A stretch of DNA of 64,000 nucleotides from Xanthoparmelia taractica. Taxonomy: Eukaryota > Ascomycota > Lecanoromycetes > Lecanorales > Parmeliaceae. A model generated the notes under the pieces. The model searched no databases. It saw only the letters and a program-made list of their open reading frames with translations, and had not been told where the DNA came from. The translations under genes and the position numbers were made by a program. Below are positions 29,411 to 40,225 of this stretch, piece by piece (position 1 is the first letter of the stretch; every line of letters starts with the position of its first letter). Location of the stretch: positions 1 through 64,000 of the forward strand of contig JANQBS010000071.1 in assembly GCA_033085395.1 (NCBI GenBank). Direction: 5' to 3'.

Positions 29411-31933
29411 TCACAGCTCATCACGACGAACGACTATATTGCCACCACGCGACGGTCCTTTGCCCTCGCTCGCCACTTTCCTAGTCTTTTTAGGCATGCC
29501 CCCAAACCTCCACAGTACCTGAAGCGCCTTTTTCTGCGTCTCCCGAATATGTCTATGACTAAAGATTCCAAGACCGCGAAGTGTTCTCACGTTAGAGCTT
29601 GTAACTTCCCGAGCTAAAATGCGTGACTGTCGAAATACCATCGAACTCTTATTGTGGGCGTAGACTACCAGATCCTTGGTGATAGTCTCCGCATGCCTTT
29701 TCACAGTGTAAGAGGCAGCCGCGTGGTTATCATGCAGGGTATTCGAAATGCTCCTGATTAGACCCTTTGTCTGCGCCACAACAAGCTCTTTAGTCTTTAC
29801 CGCAGCCTCAAGATGAGAGTGCAGCATGGCCTTCTCGGCTGTCCTCTGAGCAGCGAGATTAGCTCTCTGCTGCTGTAATGAGTTGATAAGCCCTATCTTG
29901 GTGTGGTTGTAGAAGATGCCCAGACTCGTCTGGACCGAATGCAAATCCCCATAAATAGACTCCATCAGAACGCCGGATGCCTTCTTCCAACCCATAACCT
30001 TGAACCATGACGATCCAAAGTCCACTTCAAAGCTTTCTTCGATTTTTGGCTTGGATTCGGTCCATACTGCGACATTGAGCACGCCATAAGAATCCTCGCG
30101 GGGGATTTGCAGTGCGTATACCCCGTCGAACAACGTTGAAATCTGGTGCTCCAATTTCTTGCCGGCCCGTGTAACCTTGAACAATAGCTTCGGAGCTTTC
30201 TTCATCTTGCTGAACCAGTGAGGGGGTCGAAGTACTATGTGGAAGTCACCCAGAACATGGATCTTGAACTCATCCGACTTGTTAGGCGCCAAAGTATATG
30301 CATCTAGTAAGAATGAAGCGATATCTACGTCAGTCGATAAACTTCTGACAGGTGAGACTCGAGCCGGAGTAGATGTGGTGGACAAGCTTGGCACAGGAAG
30401 CGGTGTTGTGGTGGCTATTGTCGATGTTGAGACACTCAAAGCTGAATTTGAGGCTATACTCGTGGGGAACACTCTGCTGTTAGATACCCTGGATGCCCCC
30501 AAAATTCCAGTGAGACCAAAGCCAAGGACCACCACACCAAGTACCGACATCAGCATTACTACAAAGCCAGCCATGTACTCGTAACGGCTCAGGCCTTTCA
30601 ACCCATCTTTCCGAATATCGGTGACCAACGCATCATAGAACTCTTGGAACGAGAGACGGTCGTGCGAAGATCTTCTGGACTTCGCAACCTTAGGAGGCGC
30701 ATAGCCTTTCGAATTTCCACGAGCAGCAGCCAGACAAGCCAGATTTCTATTCATCTGACCTGCATCAATACTAAGGAAGGTTGCAAGGTCAATCGGTAGG
30801 CGTCGGACGGTCTTACTCCGATTCTGATCCATGGGTTCTAGAGTTTCCAAATGAATGTGAGGAGTCAGATAATCCAACGTAATAGCGTCTGCATGAGACT
30901 CCCAATACGAAGCCTCTGTGACGACGATTGTTTGCACTGCATGACGGCTCATGAAAGATCGAGCAATGCGGCGAGTCTGCCTCACTGCAACGCTATCCCT
31001 TTCTGACGAACAAATTACCGCTACATCAGGGATCTTCCAATCATTCGACATGACAAACTTCGAGCCAGACCAAGACGAGGTCACCTGACTGCCGTCGGCC
31101 AGTTGCATTCTGATGGTATCATTCCCACCCTCATTTTTTGCGAAGGAAGCTAAGCTGCACTCCTCGACGCTCATCTCAAGACCCGACGAGTCAATGAGAA
31201 CAACTTCGGGAGAAGCTTCCTCCCCAAATGCAGAGATTGGGACAACATTGAATTTGGCAGGTCGAGGCTTTTCGCCTTTCGGGGAGGAGCTGTTGTTTAG
31301 CGAGACTGCCAATGCCGTAGCAATCTTTTGTATAATCACATCTCTGATGGAGGATTCCCCTACATATAGGATCTTATACGGCCTGCCCCGAAGTTGAAGG
31401 CCACTGCTGGCCATAGTTTGCCTAACCGTGACGGCCACCTTTCCAGACCTCCGCTCGAGCATGTTGAGATAGGACTTGCTGATGGCAGCATCCTGGCCAT
31501 CTATTATCTTCAAAGTGTGTGACACCTCGAGAGGCCTTGAGAAATTCAGATTGGTGATGCTTGGTTCAATGAATTCGATAGCCTCTTGTTCGCCGTGTAG
31601 CTTTTCCAGAGGGACTTGATACGCTGCCTGTACGTCTGATTGTCGTCTGGAGGAAATGGGGTTGCACTGTGGGTAAATGCCCTGGCCGCTGGAGTTGTTG
31701 GAGCCCTGGCTGTTGTACGTCCGATATCCTGCCTCATCGGATCTGCCCTGTGGCTGGCGAACATCCGGTTGGTCAAAGTCATGCCCATCACTCGAGGTGA
31801 TGGATTCGGTCATTGCATCTTGGTCTTCATCATCGGTTGTCGCATTACTTCTGTCATCTACGAAATCGTAGGAACTGTCTCCAAGGGAGCTCGTTGTATC
31901 ATCACATGAAGTTTCGTCATGCTGGGAAGTCAT
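29411..31933 (-). CDS. Large single-TM protein, unrecognised family
   Basis: A single exon of 840 codons starts at the ATG at 31933, chosen for its strong context (CACCATGACT); frames upstream lack a good ATG. The order is: an acidic Ser/Thr/Asp-rich N-terminus (residues 1-100); a mixed alpha/beta region (about 180-400) with Rossmann-like strands (YKILYVGESS, DVAVICSSERD, VQTIVVTEASYW); one hydrophobic segment at about 453-475 (MAGFVVMLMSVLGVVVLGFG); a Ser/Thr/Pro-rich linker; a beta-rich region (EFKIHVLGDFHIVL to DFGSSWFKVMGW); and a long helical, coiled-coil-like basic C-terminus. The strand pattern could suit a receptor or tether, but no family is recognised and no function is claimed. Its length without a stop and its even codon use make it a firm gene. 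Confidence 0.85.
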   Translation of the reverse strand: MTSQHDETSCDDTTSSLGDSSYDFVDDRSNATTDDEDQDAMTESITSSDGHDFDQPDVRQPQGRSDEAGYRTYNSQGSNNSSGQGIYPQCNPISSRRQSDVQAAYQVPLEKLHGEQEAIEFIEPSITNLNFSRPLEVSHTLKIIDGQDAAISKSYLNMLERRSGKVAVTVRQTMASSGLQLRGRPYKILYVGESSIRDVIIQKIATALAVSLNNSSSPKGEKPRPAKFNVVPISAFGEEASPEVVLIDSSGLEMSVEECSLASFAKNEGGNDTIRMQLADGSQVTSSWSGSKFVMSNDWKIPDVAVICSSERDSVAVRQTRRIARSFMSRHAVQTIVVTEASYWESHADAITLDYLTPHIHLETLEPMDQNRSKTVRRLPIDLATFLSIDAGQMNRNLACLAAARGNSKGYAPPKVAKSRRSSHDRLSFQEFYDALVTDIRKDGLKGLSRYEYMAGFVVMLMSVLGVVVLGFGLTGILGASRVSNSRVFPTSIASNSALSVSTSTIATTTPLPVPSLSTTSTPARVSPVRSLSTDVDIASFLLDAYTLAPNKSDEFKIHVLGDFHIVLRPPHWFSKMKKAPKLLFKVTRAGKKLEHQISTLFDGVYALQIPREDSYGVLNVAVWTESKPKIEESFEVDFGSSWFKVMGWKKASGVLMESIYGDLHSVQTSLGIFYNHTKIGLINSLQQQRANLAAQRTAEKAMLHSHLEAAVKTKELVVAQTKGLIRSISNTLHDNHAAASYTVKRHAETITKDLVVYAHNKSSMVFRQSRILAREVTSSNVRTLRGLGIFSHRHIRETQKKALQVLWRFGGMPKKTRKVASEGKGPSRGGNIVVRRDEL

Positions 31934-33117
31934 GGTGACGAGCTGAGACTGGGACAGCCAGCTAGCAGGCGTACCATGCACGGATATAGTAGGGAATTTA
32001 AGGGTGACTGGAAGTTCGATGTGTGGACGAGTCTTGTCTCGCTCACCTTGCTGCATGGAGTCAGCGGAGAGTATGCACGGCCGCAACGAGGTAGGATAGG
32101 TGTTTTAGGAAGGCATGATTGGGCGGGTATAGGTGGATGTTATTTAGAGAGAGAATAAATATTCTGCTTCGATGTTGTAGAGAAGAGGCAGGAAGTACTT
32201 TACCCAAAGTAAGAGCCAAGGCAGCTTTATGACTCTTAAGCTCTCTAGGCGATCACAGGAACTGGCGGAACTTGCAGCTTAGATTAGGCCAATGAGAGGG
32301 AGAGAGCACGAGTGATAAGGAAAGTTGTTAACACTTTGTGTGATACAGTGACACTGTCATACAACTAGGGGGAGGATTTGCATTCAGATATATTAGAATG
32401 CTTTGAGCAAGTCGTCAAAGTTGATGCCTTTGGTATTACGACTACGACGATAGTCTTGTCTGTAAGGTAGTCCGTAATGAATGAGGGGTTGAGCTGGAAC
32501 GGATCGGCAGATGATTTGCTGCCTTCCAGCCAAAACCCCGCCCTAGTGGGGATAAGAAAATACGGTATTCTACAAGTAAGCCTCTTTTCGCATGTCGAAA
32601 GCTAAGGTAAAGTAAATTATTTTACGGTAAACTAACGTAGAATATCTAAGCTAAAGTATATCAACTTGCCCTGAAGGGCTACCTAAGGTATGGTACTTGT
32701 TGTAAGGTATTATCCGAACAAATACCACTTTTCCCAGAACAAGGCTTCACCCGACCACTGACCTATCAACTCCTCCGAACATGGAAGCCTTTGAAAACCA
32801 CTGCACCTATAGGGCTCGTAATGCCAATGGCAAAGTAAGGACGGCTAAGGTAGCTTCACTTTCAGCAGCAAAACATCATCCACCCATTACAAAGGTCAGA
32901 AGGCTCATCTTTGCGTGACGATTTTCTGGAAGAGTTATGCTGTACAGGAAGCCAATTCGAGCCTCCCTGCCCCCAAGCTGATTATTCACCTACACACCTT
33001 GGTGGTATGCACGAGCGCCGAGTAACGCCACCTCATGCACAATGTAAAGGCAGAAACGCTGATTGAGAATGCCCTGGTATAGATTAATACCCTCACGAGC
33101 CAAAGCCCGGCCTCGTT
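31934..33117. other. Intergenic, ~1.2 kb
   Basis: Upstream region of the 840-residue gene. No coding frame or RNA is supported. A stretch around 32600-32720 is rich in GGTA/AAGGTA words but shows no clear repeat unit. Confidence 0.5.
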
Positions 33118-34859
33118 CTAAGCAGATGCCCAGCCCCCAGCCACATTCACCCATTCATCAAGACAACTTCCCTGCTTTCCCTCGACGTCCACAATGTCAG
33201 TATCACACTTGCATCTGCATCCAACTCCGTTCTCTTTTACTGGATCCCACGTTTCCCAGTACTCGTCTTCTTCTTTCCTCTTCTTTTCATCCTTGGTCGT
33301 CATCTCGAGGAACTGAGGTCTAGCCAGCTGCCGGTTGCCGGGGGCATTTGCTGGGCAATGCTGTATCGTTGTGTGCCGATATCCGATGTCTCGGAAGTAA
33401 TGTATATTCTGGGGTGCCAGTAGAGCGCCGGCTGCGAGGGAATGAATTGGTGCATCTCCCCACTGATGCTTAGGTTAGTGAAACCGTTGCCACATCTAGT
33501 GCTATGGCAACGTACCCTTTCCATCCAGAAACCTCCACTTCGGTCCATCATGTCGAAGAAGTCATTGTATTCCTTGCTCCTGAACCAATCTAACCTCGCT
33601 ATTTCAAAATTGCTCCAGAAATGGCACATATTGTAAGTCTCTCCCTCCATGGCTTCTGGGTCAACATCTGGGACCCCTCCTTGGCCGGGCTCAGAGCTAA
33701 GGATTTCTTCGGGCAAAGGTTTCTTGTGTTTGGGGTTGTCTTCAGGCAGCGAAACATCCTCCGCCGCGGACGCGGGCTCCGCAAACATCTCCCACAGTCC
33801 CTGGGACGTCAAATTATTGACACGCTTATACGCAGACGCGTAGCGGAAGATGTTGGGAACAGTTTCTTTTAGTTCTTTGACCGCAATGGTAAAGCCATAG
33901 GTCTTATTTGCACGCTCCATGTGTATGAATGGATCACTAATAATTGTTAGCACCTACTCACGTCTTCTGCTTCAGCCGGACGAGCCTTACTAGGTGATGT
34001 CGCAAAAATACTTGATTTCTGGCTCAATTCGCCAGTACCATTCGTATTTTTGTAGGAGCTCATGCTTGTAGAAGAACCTGAATCATCGGTTAATTGAGTG
34101 AGAGTGGACGAGCACAATTCGATACAAACCCTGAATAGAATCTGCACATGTGATGATAGCTCTCCATACCACCATACATAATGGCAGCATCTCCTTGCTT
34201 TCTTATCCCTTCCCTTGCAGTGTCAATATCGACCCAGTCTGGATACCCCCACATAGTCGGATCTATCTTCCCAAACTCGACAGGAGCACTTGTGTGGTTC
34301 AGAATCGTCTCCTTGAACGTCGTGTTGAAATCTCCGTCGTTGAGAAACACATACGGGTAATGAAACCACCGATTGAAGTGTCTCTCCATCGACTTTATTG
34401 ATTGGACCACACCTTCCAGCTCCTGATTCCTCGCTAGGATCACCAACGCTGCATTTGCACGTGGTCCGTTTGTCTGAGGCTCGAGGCAGCCAGTAACAAA
34501 AACTTTGTCATATTGCTCGCTTATCTTTCTGTACTTGTGTCAGCCTATGCACAGAAGCCTGTGGCCACACAACTGCAGGATTACCGGATAGCTGGTGGAG
34601 CCCCTGCGGGCATCATCAGGCCTCCTGGCGAAGAGGGATGCCGAACGATGAGGACAAGTATTAGGATTATGACGATACAGGGAAATAGTAATACAGCGCC
34701 CAGTGGGACAGAAATTTTCGAGTTGCCTTTCAGCCGTATGCGTCTTTTGAAAAAGGATAATCTAGGCGCGAATCGGTCTTTCTCATTGCTCAGATCTTCA
34801 AGGGATGGGAGGGCCGGCGTGGAAGGTATTCGCTTGATGACGCTTCTGACAAACCCCAT
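33118..34859 (-). CDS. KTR/Kre2-family alpha-1,2-mannosyltransferase (GT15)
   Basis: Five exons (34859-34585, 34528-34130, 34077-33991, 33936-33516, 33462-33118) give 508 residues, a type II Golgi protein with a membrane anchor at about 52-72 (LGAVLLFPCIVIILILVLIV). GT15 blocks in order are FVTGCLEPQTNGPRANAAL, HFNRWFHYPYVFLNDGDF, FYSGFFYKHELLQKYEWYWR, then IEPEIKYFCDITYDPF (acceptor and nucleotide-sugar site), and the WGDAPIHSLAAGALL region. The enzyme adds alpha-1,2-mannose to N- or O-glycans of cell-wall proteins. The last intron (33463-33515) is essential: it restores ERWGDAPIHS and opens the true C-terminus. That tail is longer than usual for the family and carries CRCKC. Introns are 52-56 bp. 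Confidence 0.92.
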
Positions 34860-35885
34860 GGCTGTGGCAAACCCTCCGCAGTGTGCTCAGCGACTTAAGG
34901 CGAGAGCAAGAGCGAACCCTGAGAACCACCAGTATCCGGGCGATTCGATTCAACTAGCGCAGGAAAATGATTTGGTCTTGATTGAGGTACATAGAAGCGA
35001 AGATGTTGGTGGGAAGCAAATCGGGGTGCCAAAGGTACTACGTATATGAAGACTGTAACGAGCGGCTGGGGGTGTCCCACGGATGGCTGTGAAGGATGGG
35101 TGAACAGGCAGTCAATCTCCAGAATGTCGTTTCGTGCTTCGTAATATCGTCATGTATTGTGCACACACTGCTCCACATGCAATCATTCTTTGCTTAAATT
35201 TCTTTCCAGAGACAAACCGATAGGAGGTTGAAGGTCAATCTCACAGAGGGTCCGAAGCCACTTCAGCGGCCGAAGATCGTATGGAACTGGGGCCCAAGGG
35301 TATTCCTAAGACGAGACCGGAACACAATAAGACAGTCTGTAGAAGGTGGCACGGGTGATGTGTAGAGAAGAGTGGTAAGGAACACTTTTCCCTCCAGCAA
35401 CAATATACCACGCGAACAGAGGAGTCCTGTCGAGAGAAGGTTTTTCGCCTTACCTGTTATGGTTAGCTTGCCAATGTCTGAGTCTTGGCGGGGCAAATTG
35501 TCAACGCGGCTGCCGATATCGAGATACCTTACGGTAGCCCCTTAGCTAAAACATCTTTACGAAGCAACAAGACTTCAATAAACACCCACTCACTCAACTG
35601 TACTCATACTATCGATACCTTGCTGACAATTGCGGCCAACCAGCCTTCTTATGGAAGCAAATCCTTGGCTCTAAACGTCTGATATAGAAGTATCATCAAA
35701 ACCTACTCAACAGACCGTCATGCCCGTTATATAAGAGCCATAAACCGATTTCGAGAACCCTACTTCTATCGATACAGCTATTTGGGCATTGCTCTCTTTC
35801 TTGTACACATTTCAATGTGGACTGATAATTCTGCGCTCGTCATCATTCTCGTATATCTTCAGTTGCACCAAGACCACTTTCTACA
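34860..35885. other. Shared upstream region of GT15 and DUF4604 genes
   Basis: About 1 kb lies between divergent start codons. Short frames on both strands lack family motifs. No RNA gene is seen. Confidence 0.55.
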
Positions 35886-36647
35886 ATGAGCTTTAACGCA
35901 AAGAACCTTAGTTACGGTCAGGCCATGTCTTCTGATTGTACTCCCAAGGTTTCTAATCGTAAAGTAGAATCAAACGAGCCGACATTTCTCCGGAGACTCA
36001 GGTTCGTAGATTTCGGACTTATATTGTCCTACTGGGGACCGGGACCTGAGTCGCAATAGATTTCACGTTGCGGGAGCAAGAGAGATCTTGCCTCCTGTAA
36101 CGCGTCTGTACAATTCTCGTTCTTGGCGTGAAGAAGCAACGCTGATTGTGAGTTGTGCGTAAGGGGCGAGCATGGGGTTCATGACCCATCTCGCCATGAG
36201 CGGCCATTGGCGAGGCCAAGGAAGCAAGTACAGGAGGAAGAGAAGGACGAGCAGCCTACTTACGTCATGGCAGGCAGCCAAGACACCTTGTCGAAAGCCG
36301 AGTATGAAGCCTTGGTAGCCACCAATGATGCTGATAAGCAGGACGAGAAGGCCGTGCCTTCTTCTACAGAGGCCCACCATGGTATTGAGCAAGCTGAGCT
36401 TAGCAAAGATGAGGTTACTAGAGAAGCGGCTCCTGTGAAGCAGCGGGTCGCAGGTATTGGGTCTTCAAGTAAGCGGAGGCTGGCGAAGGTTGTAGGCGAA
36501 GAAGAAGAAGACGAAGAAGACGAAGAAAAGGGAGACGGATCTACACCTCACAAGAATGATTCGAGAAATAAGGATAAGAAGATTAGAGCCAAGAAAGGAA
36601 AGAAGATGAAATTGTCATTTGATGAAGAAGAAGGTACAGAGGCTTGA
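35886..36647 (+). CDS. DUF4604-domain protein
   Basis: Three exons (35886-35916, 35965-36001, 36164-36647) encode 183 residues. The family signature is clear once spliced: MSFNAKNLSY, then ESNEPTFLRRLRGE, DPSRHERPLARPRKQ, APTY-type PTYVMAGSQDTLSKAEYEAL, and a Lys/Glu-rich C-terminus with SSSKRRLAKVVGEEEEDEE and KKMKLSFDEEE. DUF4604 proteins are small, charged, probably nuclear, and of unknown function. Two very short 5' exons are normal for this family. The second intron (162 bp, donor GTTCGT, branch-like GCTGATT, acceptor AAG) is the longest in the window, and the first donor (GTCAGG) is weak, so the exact 5' splicing is tentative although the frame closes. Confidence 0.82.
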
Positions 36648-37195
36648 AAGGAGAACCTCTGCCCTCTTGTAGTAACTTTGAATGCCACCCAAAGCCACAA
36701 CGGCAGAAATCCTTGTGGCAAAAGATGCAATAGCCAAACACCGATTGAGGTTGACTCCAATTAAAATGTTCTCAGATATCTATATGAGCGAAGATGTGCA
36801 ACGACCGAGGGTGCACTCAGGCCTTGGCGTTCAAGAAATGTCTCACTCGATCCGGTTTGAATGAATACCTTACCCACAGTGGTAAGCTACTATCTGATGC
36901 TTGAATATGTTCTATGTTTCGTTGCTAAATCTCCCCCTATTTCTATGGCTCGGGAGAAATTACAACGACAAGTTCTCGGTCAGTCAAGATATTAACAGAT
37001 GTACAGATATCTTTCCTGCCGAATGGGATATTGTATTCTGAACAGGCTACGCTAGTAAGGCATCTAAATACTTACATTTAGACGGTCTTCTTAGCCCTCT
37101 CTATTGGCTGCTGTTGGCTTCAAGAAAATACAGTTTGCCCAGTGCCACAAATGAATTGTGTAATTGAGGCAATGTACGCGGTTTCAGCCGGGTAC
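36648..37195. other. Intergenic, nothing recognised
   Basis: A 60-codon open frame at 36682-36864 has no family signature and is not called. No other structure is seen. Confidence 0.5.
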
Positions 37196-38861
37196 CTAAA
37201 TATCCTCTGGCGCCTTAGAATGGCGTTGGATTCTGAGAGACTTGAATGAATGTTTGAATTTCCTAATGCCACGAGAAGGAATTACCATCGAATTTGGTGG
37301 ACTCTCATCTGGCTGACTCTGTAGCCCAGGTATGATCCCCCGGATCATATCAATAGGATTCGGGGCATCATAGAGTGCTTCCACGACAATATCTACCATA
37401 TAGTTTTTGGCTCCATGGTGTATCTGCGGGTCTGCATTGACGCACACTTGATGGTTTTTCAGACCCATTTCAGTTCCCGGTGTTTGTGGATTAAAGGATC
37501 TCTGGAGTTCTTCCAAGTTCTCAATATTCGAGATCGAGGCGACATCGAAGCCGACTTCAAAGTTCGTTGATGAACCTAGCATGATGACAAGTCTTTCGTC
37601 GTCAGTGCCCTCAAGCAATAGCGCTCCCGCCAATCGGCGATTTCCTCTGTTGATCTTGAAGGTGTAAGGCTTCCCAGTTGGTGCCCATCGTTGTGAAGTC
37701 AAAACCGGCGCTGGTACTTTGTCACTTGGAGAAGAAATGACCTTGATTAGCTCGTAGCCGTCATCTTGAATGGGGCCCTTGCGAAGTTGAAAAGCGTGTA
37801 GCGGGTAGATATCTTGAGGCCCAAGGTTCAATGCGAAATTGCGCACGTATACAGTCTGGATGCTGCCTCGTGCCGCAATGCTGCAAAGGGCGTTAGGCTT
37901 CGCTCTTACAAATTGGCGATGACCGGTCAAGACACGTTTCAGATAAATGCCCAGGAACCCTTCGTAGTCGGGCGGTACTGGACAATCAAGAGCTGCAACG
38001 CAAAGGTCATGCTCTTAAGGACTCAGATGTAGTTCCATGCGCAGACCTTTATTGCTTATCGAAAAAGGAGCGCTGGGTTCCCACTCGCTATAGGGCACGA
38101 TGTTACCCGATTTGACGAAATGTGCAGGTTTGTTTACGAGCAGCCCATGATGATCATGTGCAGATGCATCTGGATCAGTCCATGAATGCTTTCTCTCCTT
38201 CGCCGTATAGCAACGGCATGTTGACGTCGAAAAGCCCCATCAAACAGTACACAATGTCTTCTGTCCTAGTTGTTTCTCTACGGGAGGCCCAAGACATTCT
38301 CTTTGCCACACTTGTAGATTCAAGGCCAGTCTCACCGGTAAGGATGCCCACACTAATTCCAGTGATCTCTGCTAATGCTTCGCATAGAGTTGATTCGGTT
38401 CCGACTTCGATCCATTCACGAGAGAAGAACACCAAATCCGATGGTGCTATGAGCTCTTGTAGAGTCCAGCCTCGTCTGAACCATTTACTGCCAGCAAAGC
38501 TTGAGTTTAATGTCTCAGTGCCCATATTCGTGGGGACATCTGCGAGATACGCGTAGCATACCTCCGCTCTCTGGTACCACATATACATTGAATTGATAGC
38601 CTCTGACAGTTCAGCGCTGCTGCTTTTGTCTATGCAGCAAGTATCAATCCAGATGTAAGCAATACTTCGATCGGAGGCCTTTTCGCAAGAGCGTCTAATC
38701 TTATTGTAGCCTGCCTTACCCTCGGCGCCGCCGTTTTCGATGTCCGAGAAGAGCACTTCGTCGGCATCCTTTCCCCGTGTGTGGGAAAGGATAGCATAGG
38801 CTGGAATCTGATCGGCGGGGAAGTCTTTGAGCTGGAGATTGGACGAGCTCAGAAGGCGCAT
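37196..38861 (-). pseudogene. HET-domain (heterokaryon incompatibility) pseudogene
   Basis: From the ATG at 38861 the frame carries a canonical HET domain: MRLLSSSNLQLKDF, YAILSHTRG, GYNKIRRSCEKA, YIWIDTCCIDKSSSAELSEA, INSMYMWYQRAEVCYAYLAD, SKWFRRGWTLQELIAP, and MGLFDVNMPLLYGEGEKAF. Immediately after EKAF the usual RLQ-EI helix is missing and the frame stops. The next block, WTDPDASAHDHHGLL, continues in another frame, consistent with a deletion of roughly 15-20 codons that is not a multiple of three. A second lesion, a TAA, interrupts LHLSP and EHDLCVAALDC. The C-terminal part (37196-37930) remains open. HET proteins trigger cell death on nonself fusion; this copy should be inactive or expressed only as a truncated HET domain. 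No intron with canonical ends removes either lesion. Confidence 0.75.
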
Positions 38862-39504
38862 AGTGAAGAATGGGGACAAAATCTCGCATTGATATTCTAT
38901 CAATCCTCCTGGTGTTTGAGGCTCCTGATTCCCCGGGAAGATGCTACAGTAAATTGAAGTTCTACCACGAGATTTGGGCGCATCTGAACTCGCTTGTCAA
39001 GGAGACCTTGTAGGTAGATTGGAGTGATGAGCTAAAGTAGAGGCTCGTCGGACCGATTAGGTCTAATAGTATCACAAAGAGCGGGTAGAGCGTGCGCGAA
39101 ATCGTTACATTGGGGAAAGGCTGGATGTGCAGGATGACGAAAATTGCGGCCTAAAAAGTCCTCAGTCTCAGCCCCAGGCTATGGACCACCGCCTTATCTT
39201 TCTGAGTCTTCTTTGACTTCCCATCTCGACGAGGAGCGTTGGCGGGAAGTTTGCTGGTCGAGCGGTATACATCCAGGTCTTTAGACTTTGATGCGTCAGA
39301 TAAAAGCTCTTCGGTCTAGATAGCTGATGAAGTTGAGACCGCAGGCACTAGCGTGAACGACGAAACACTGAGGAGAGCCAACCTTACTTACCTCATACGA
39401 TTACCCACTGTACAGCCAGTACAGCCGTTTGGACTACAGTGTCACTTGAAAAGATAAGTTCGACCTTAGAAGGACCAGTCACATCTGGAGTGTTGCCTGT
39501 CAAC
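38862..39504. other. Intergenic beside HET pseudogene
   Basis: No coding frame with family motifs is seen. It contains the presumed promoter of the HET remnant. Confidence 0.5.
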
Positions 39505-40225
39505 ATGGCAGCCACCCCAAATGGGCTTGTGCCCGGCGAGTCAGCAGAAAGCACTTCTGAAACCATGGCCGGTCTACATTCACACAAGGAAGCAAACCAA
39601 CGTCGGATGTCTACCCTTCAAATAGAGGGCGATATATGTTGTACAACCGCAGGCAGTCGATCTCCAGATCTGTAATTCCTTTGCAAGTCTATAAAGCCCC
39701 TGGGGCTTACGATCGAGTGTCGGATGGGCACGACTGAAAAGGATCCTGGAAGAAAACATCAGGAGTAGCCCACCAAGACACTCCACCTGGTGGCAGTCCT
39801 GCTATTGACCCAATAAGAGATCCGCCATCCGTCACGCCTCTAGATCGACTTCTTGACAAGCCAGAATACATAGATTGCCCGTATTGTAAGCGGAGGACGC
39901 AGACGAAAGTCAGTCATGAAGACTCGACGGCTACAAAGTGCGTTAACTAGGCACTCACCCTGTGACCTCTTGGTACAGATTTCGCTGAAAACAGCCGAAC
40001 AGGCTAGCAGGAGTCATATGCTGCATGTTGACTTGTATCGGCGCCTGTCTCCCATGTGTATTGGGTTGATGCCAGGATACAAACCATTATTGTTCAAGAT
40101 GCACACATCAAGTCACACACAAACCAGACGACGGTCCCGTTGTTGTCATAAATCCGTCTTTAGTTTGGCTAGTACCATCGAGATATGGTGACGCAAACCC
40201 GGCACCTCAAATCAACGCCGGATGA
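39505..40225 (+). pseudogene. LITAF-domain gene remnant
   Basis: Fragments in different plus-strand frames assemble into the parts of a fungal LITAF-domain membrane protein. They are a start-like MAATPNGLVPGES frame; IPLQVYKAPGAYDRVSD; LLDKPEYIDCPYCKRRTQTKV (first zinc knuckle, around 39870); the membrane-proximal segment CCMLTCIGACLPCVLG; a TGA at 40067-40069; and then CQDTNHYCSRCTHQV (second knuckle). The TGA replaces what is often Trp before C-x-D, and no splice combination I tried joins the exons in one frame. LITAF proteins sit on endosomal and plasma membranes through a Zn-anchored hairpin. It may be decayed, or have unusual introns I failed to place. Confidence 0.5.

Noticed and set aside
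33300..33515. Longer C-terminal reading of the GT15 gene in one exon
   Set aside because: Reading through the 33463-33515 intron loses the conserved WGDAPIHS block, so the spliced frame ending at 33118 was chosen.
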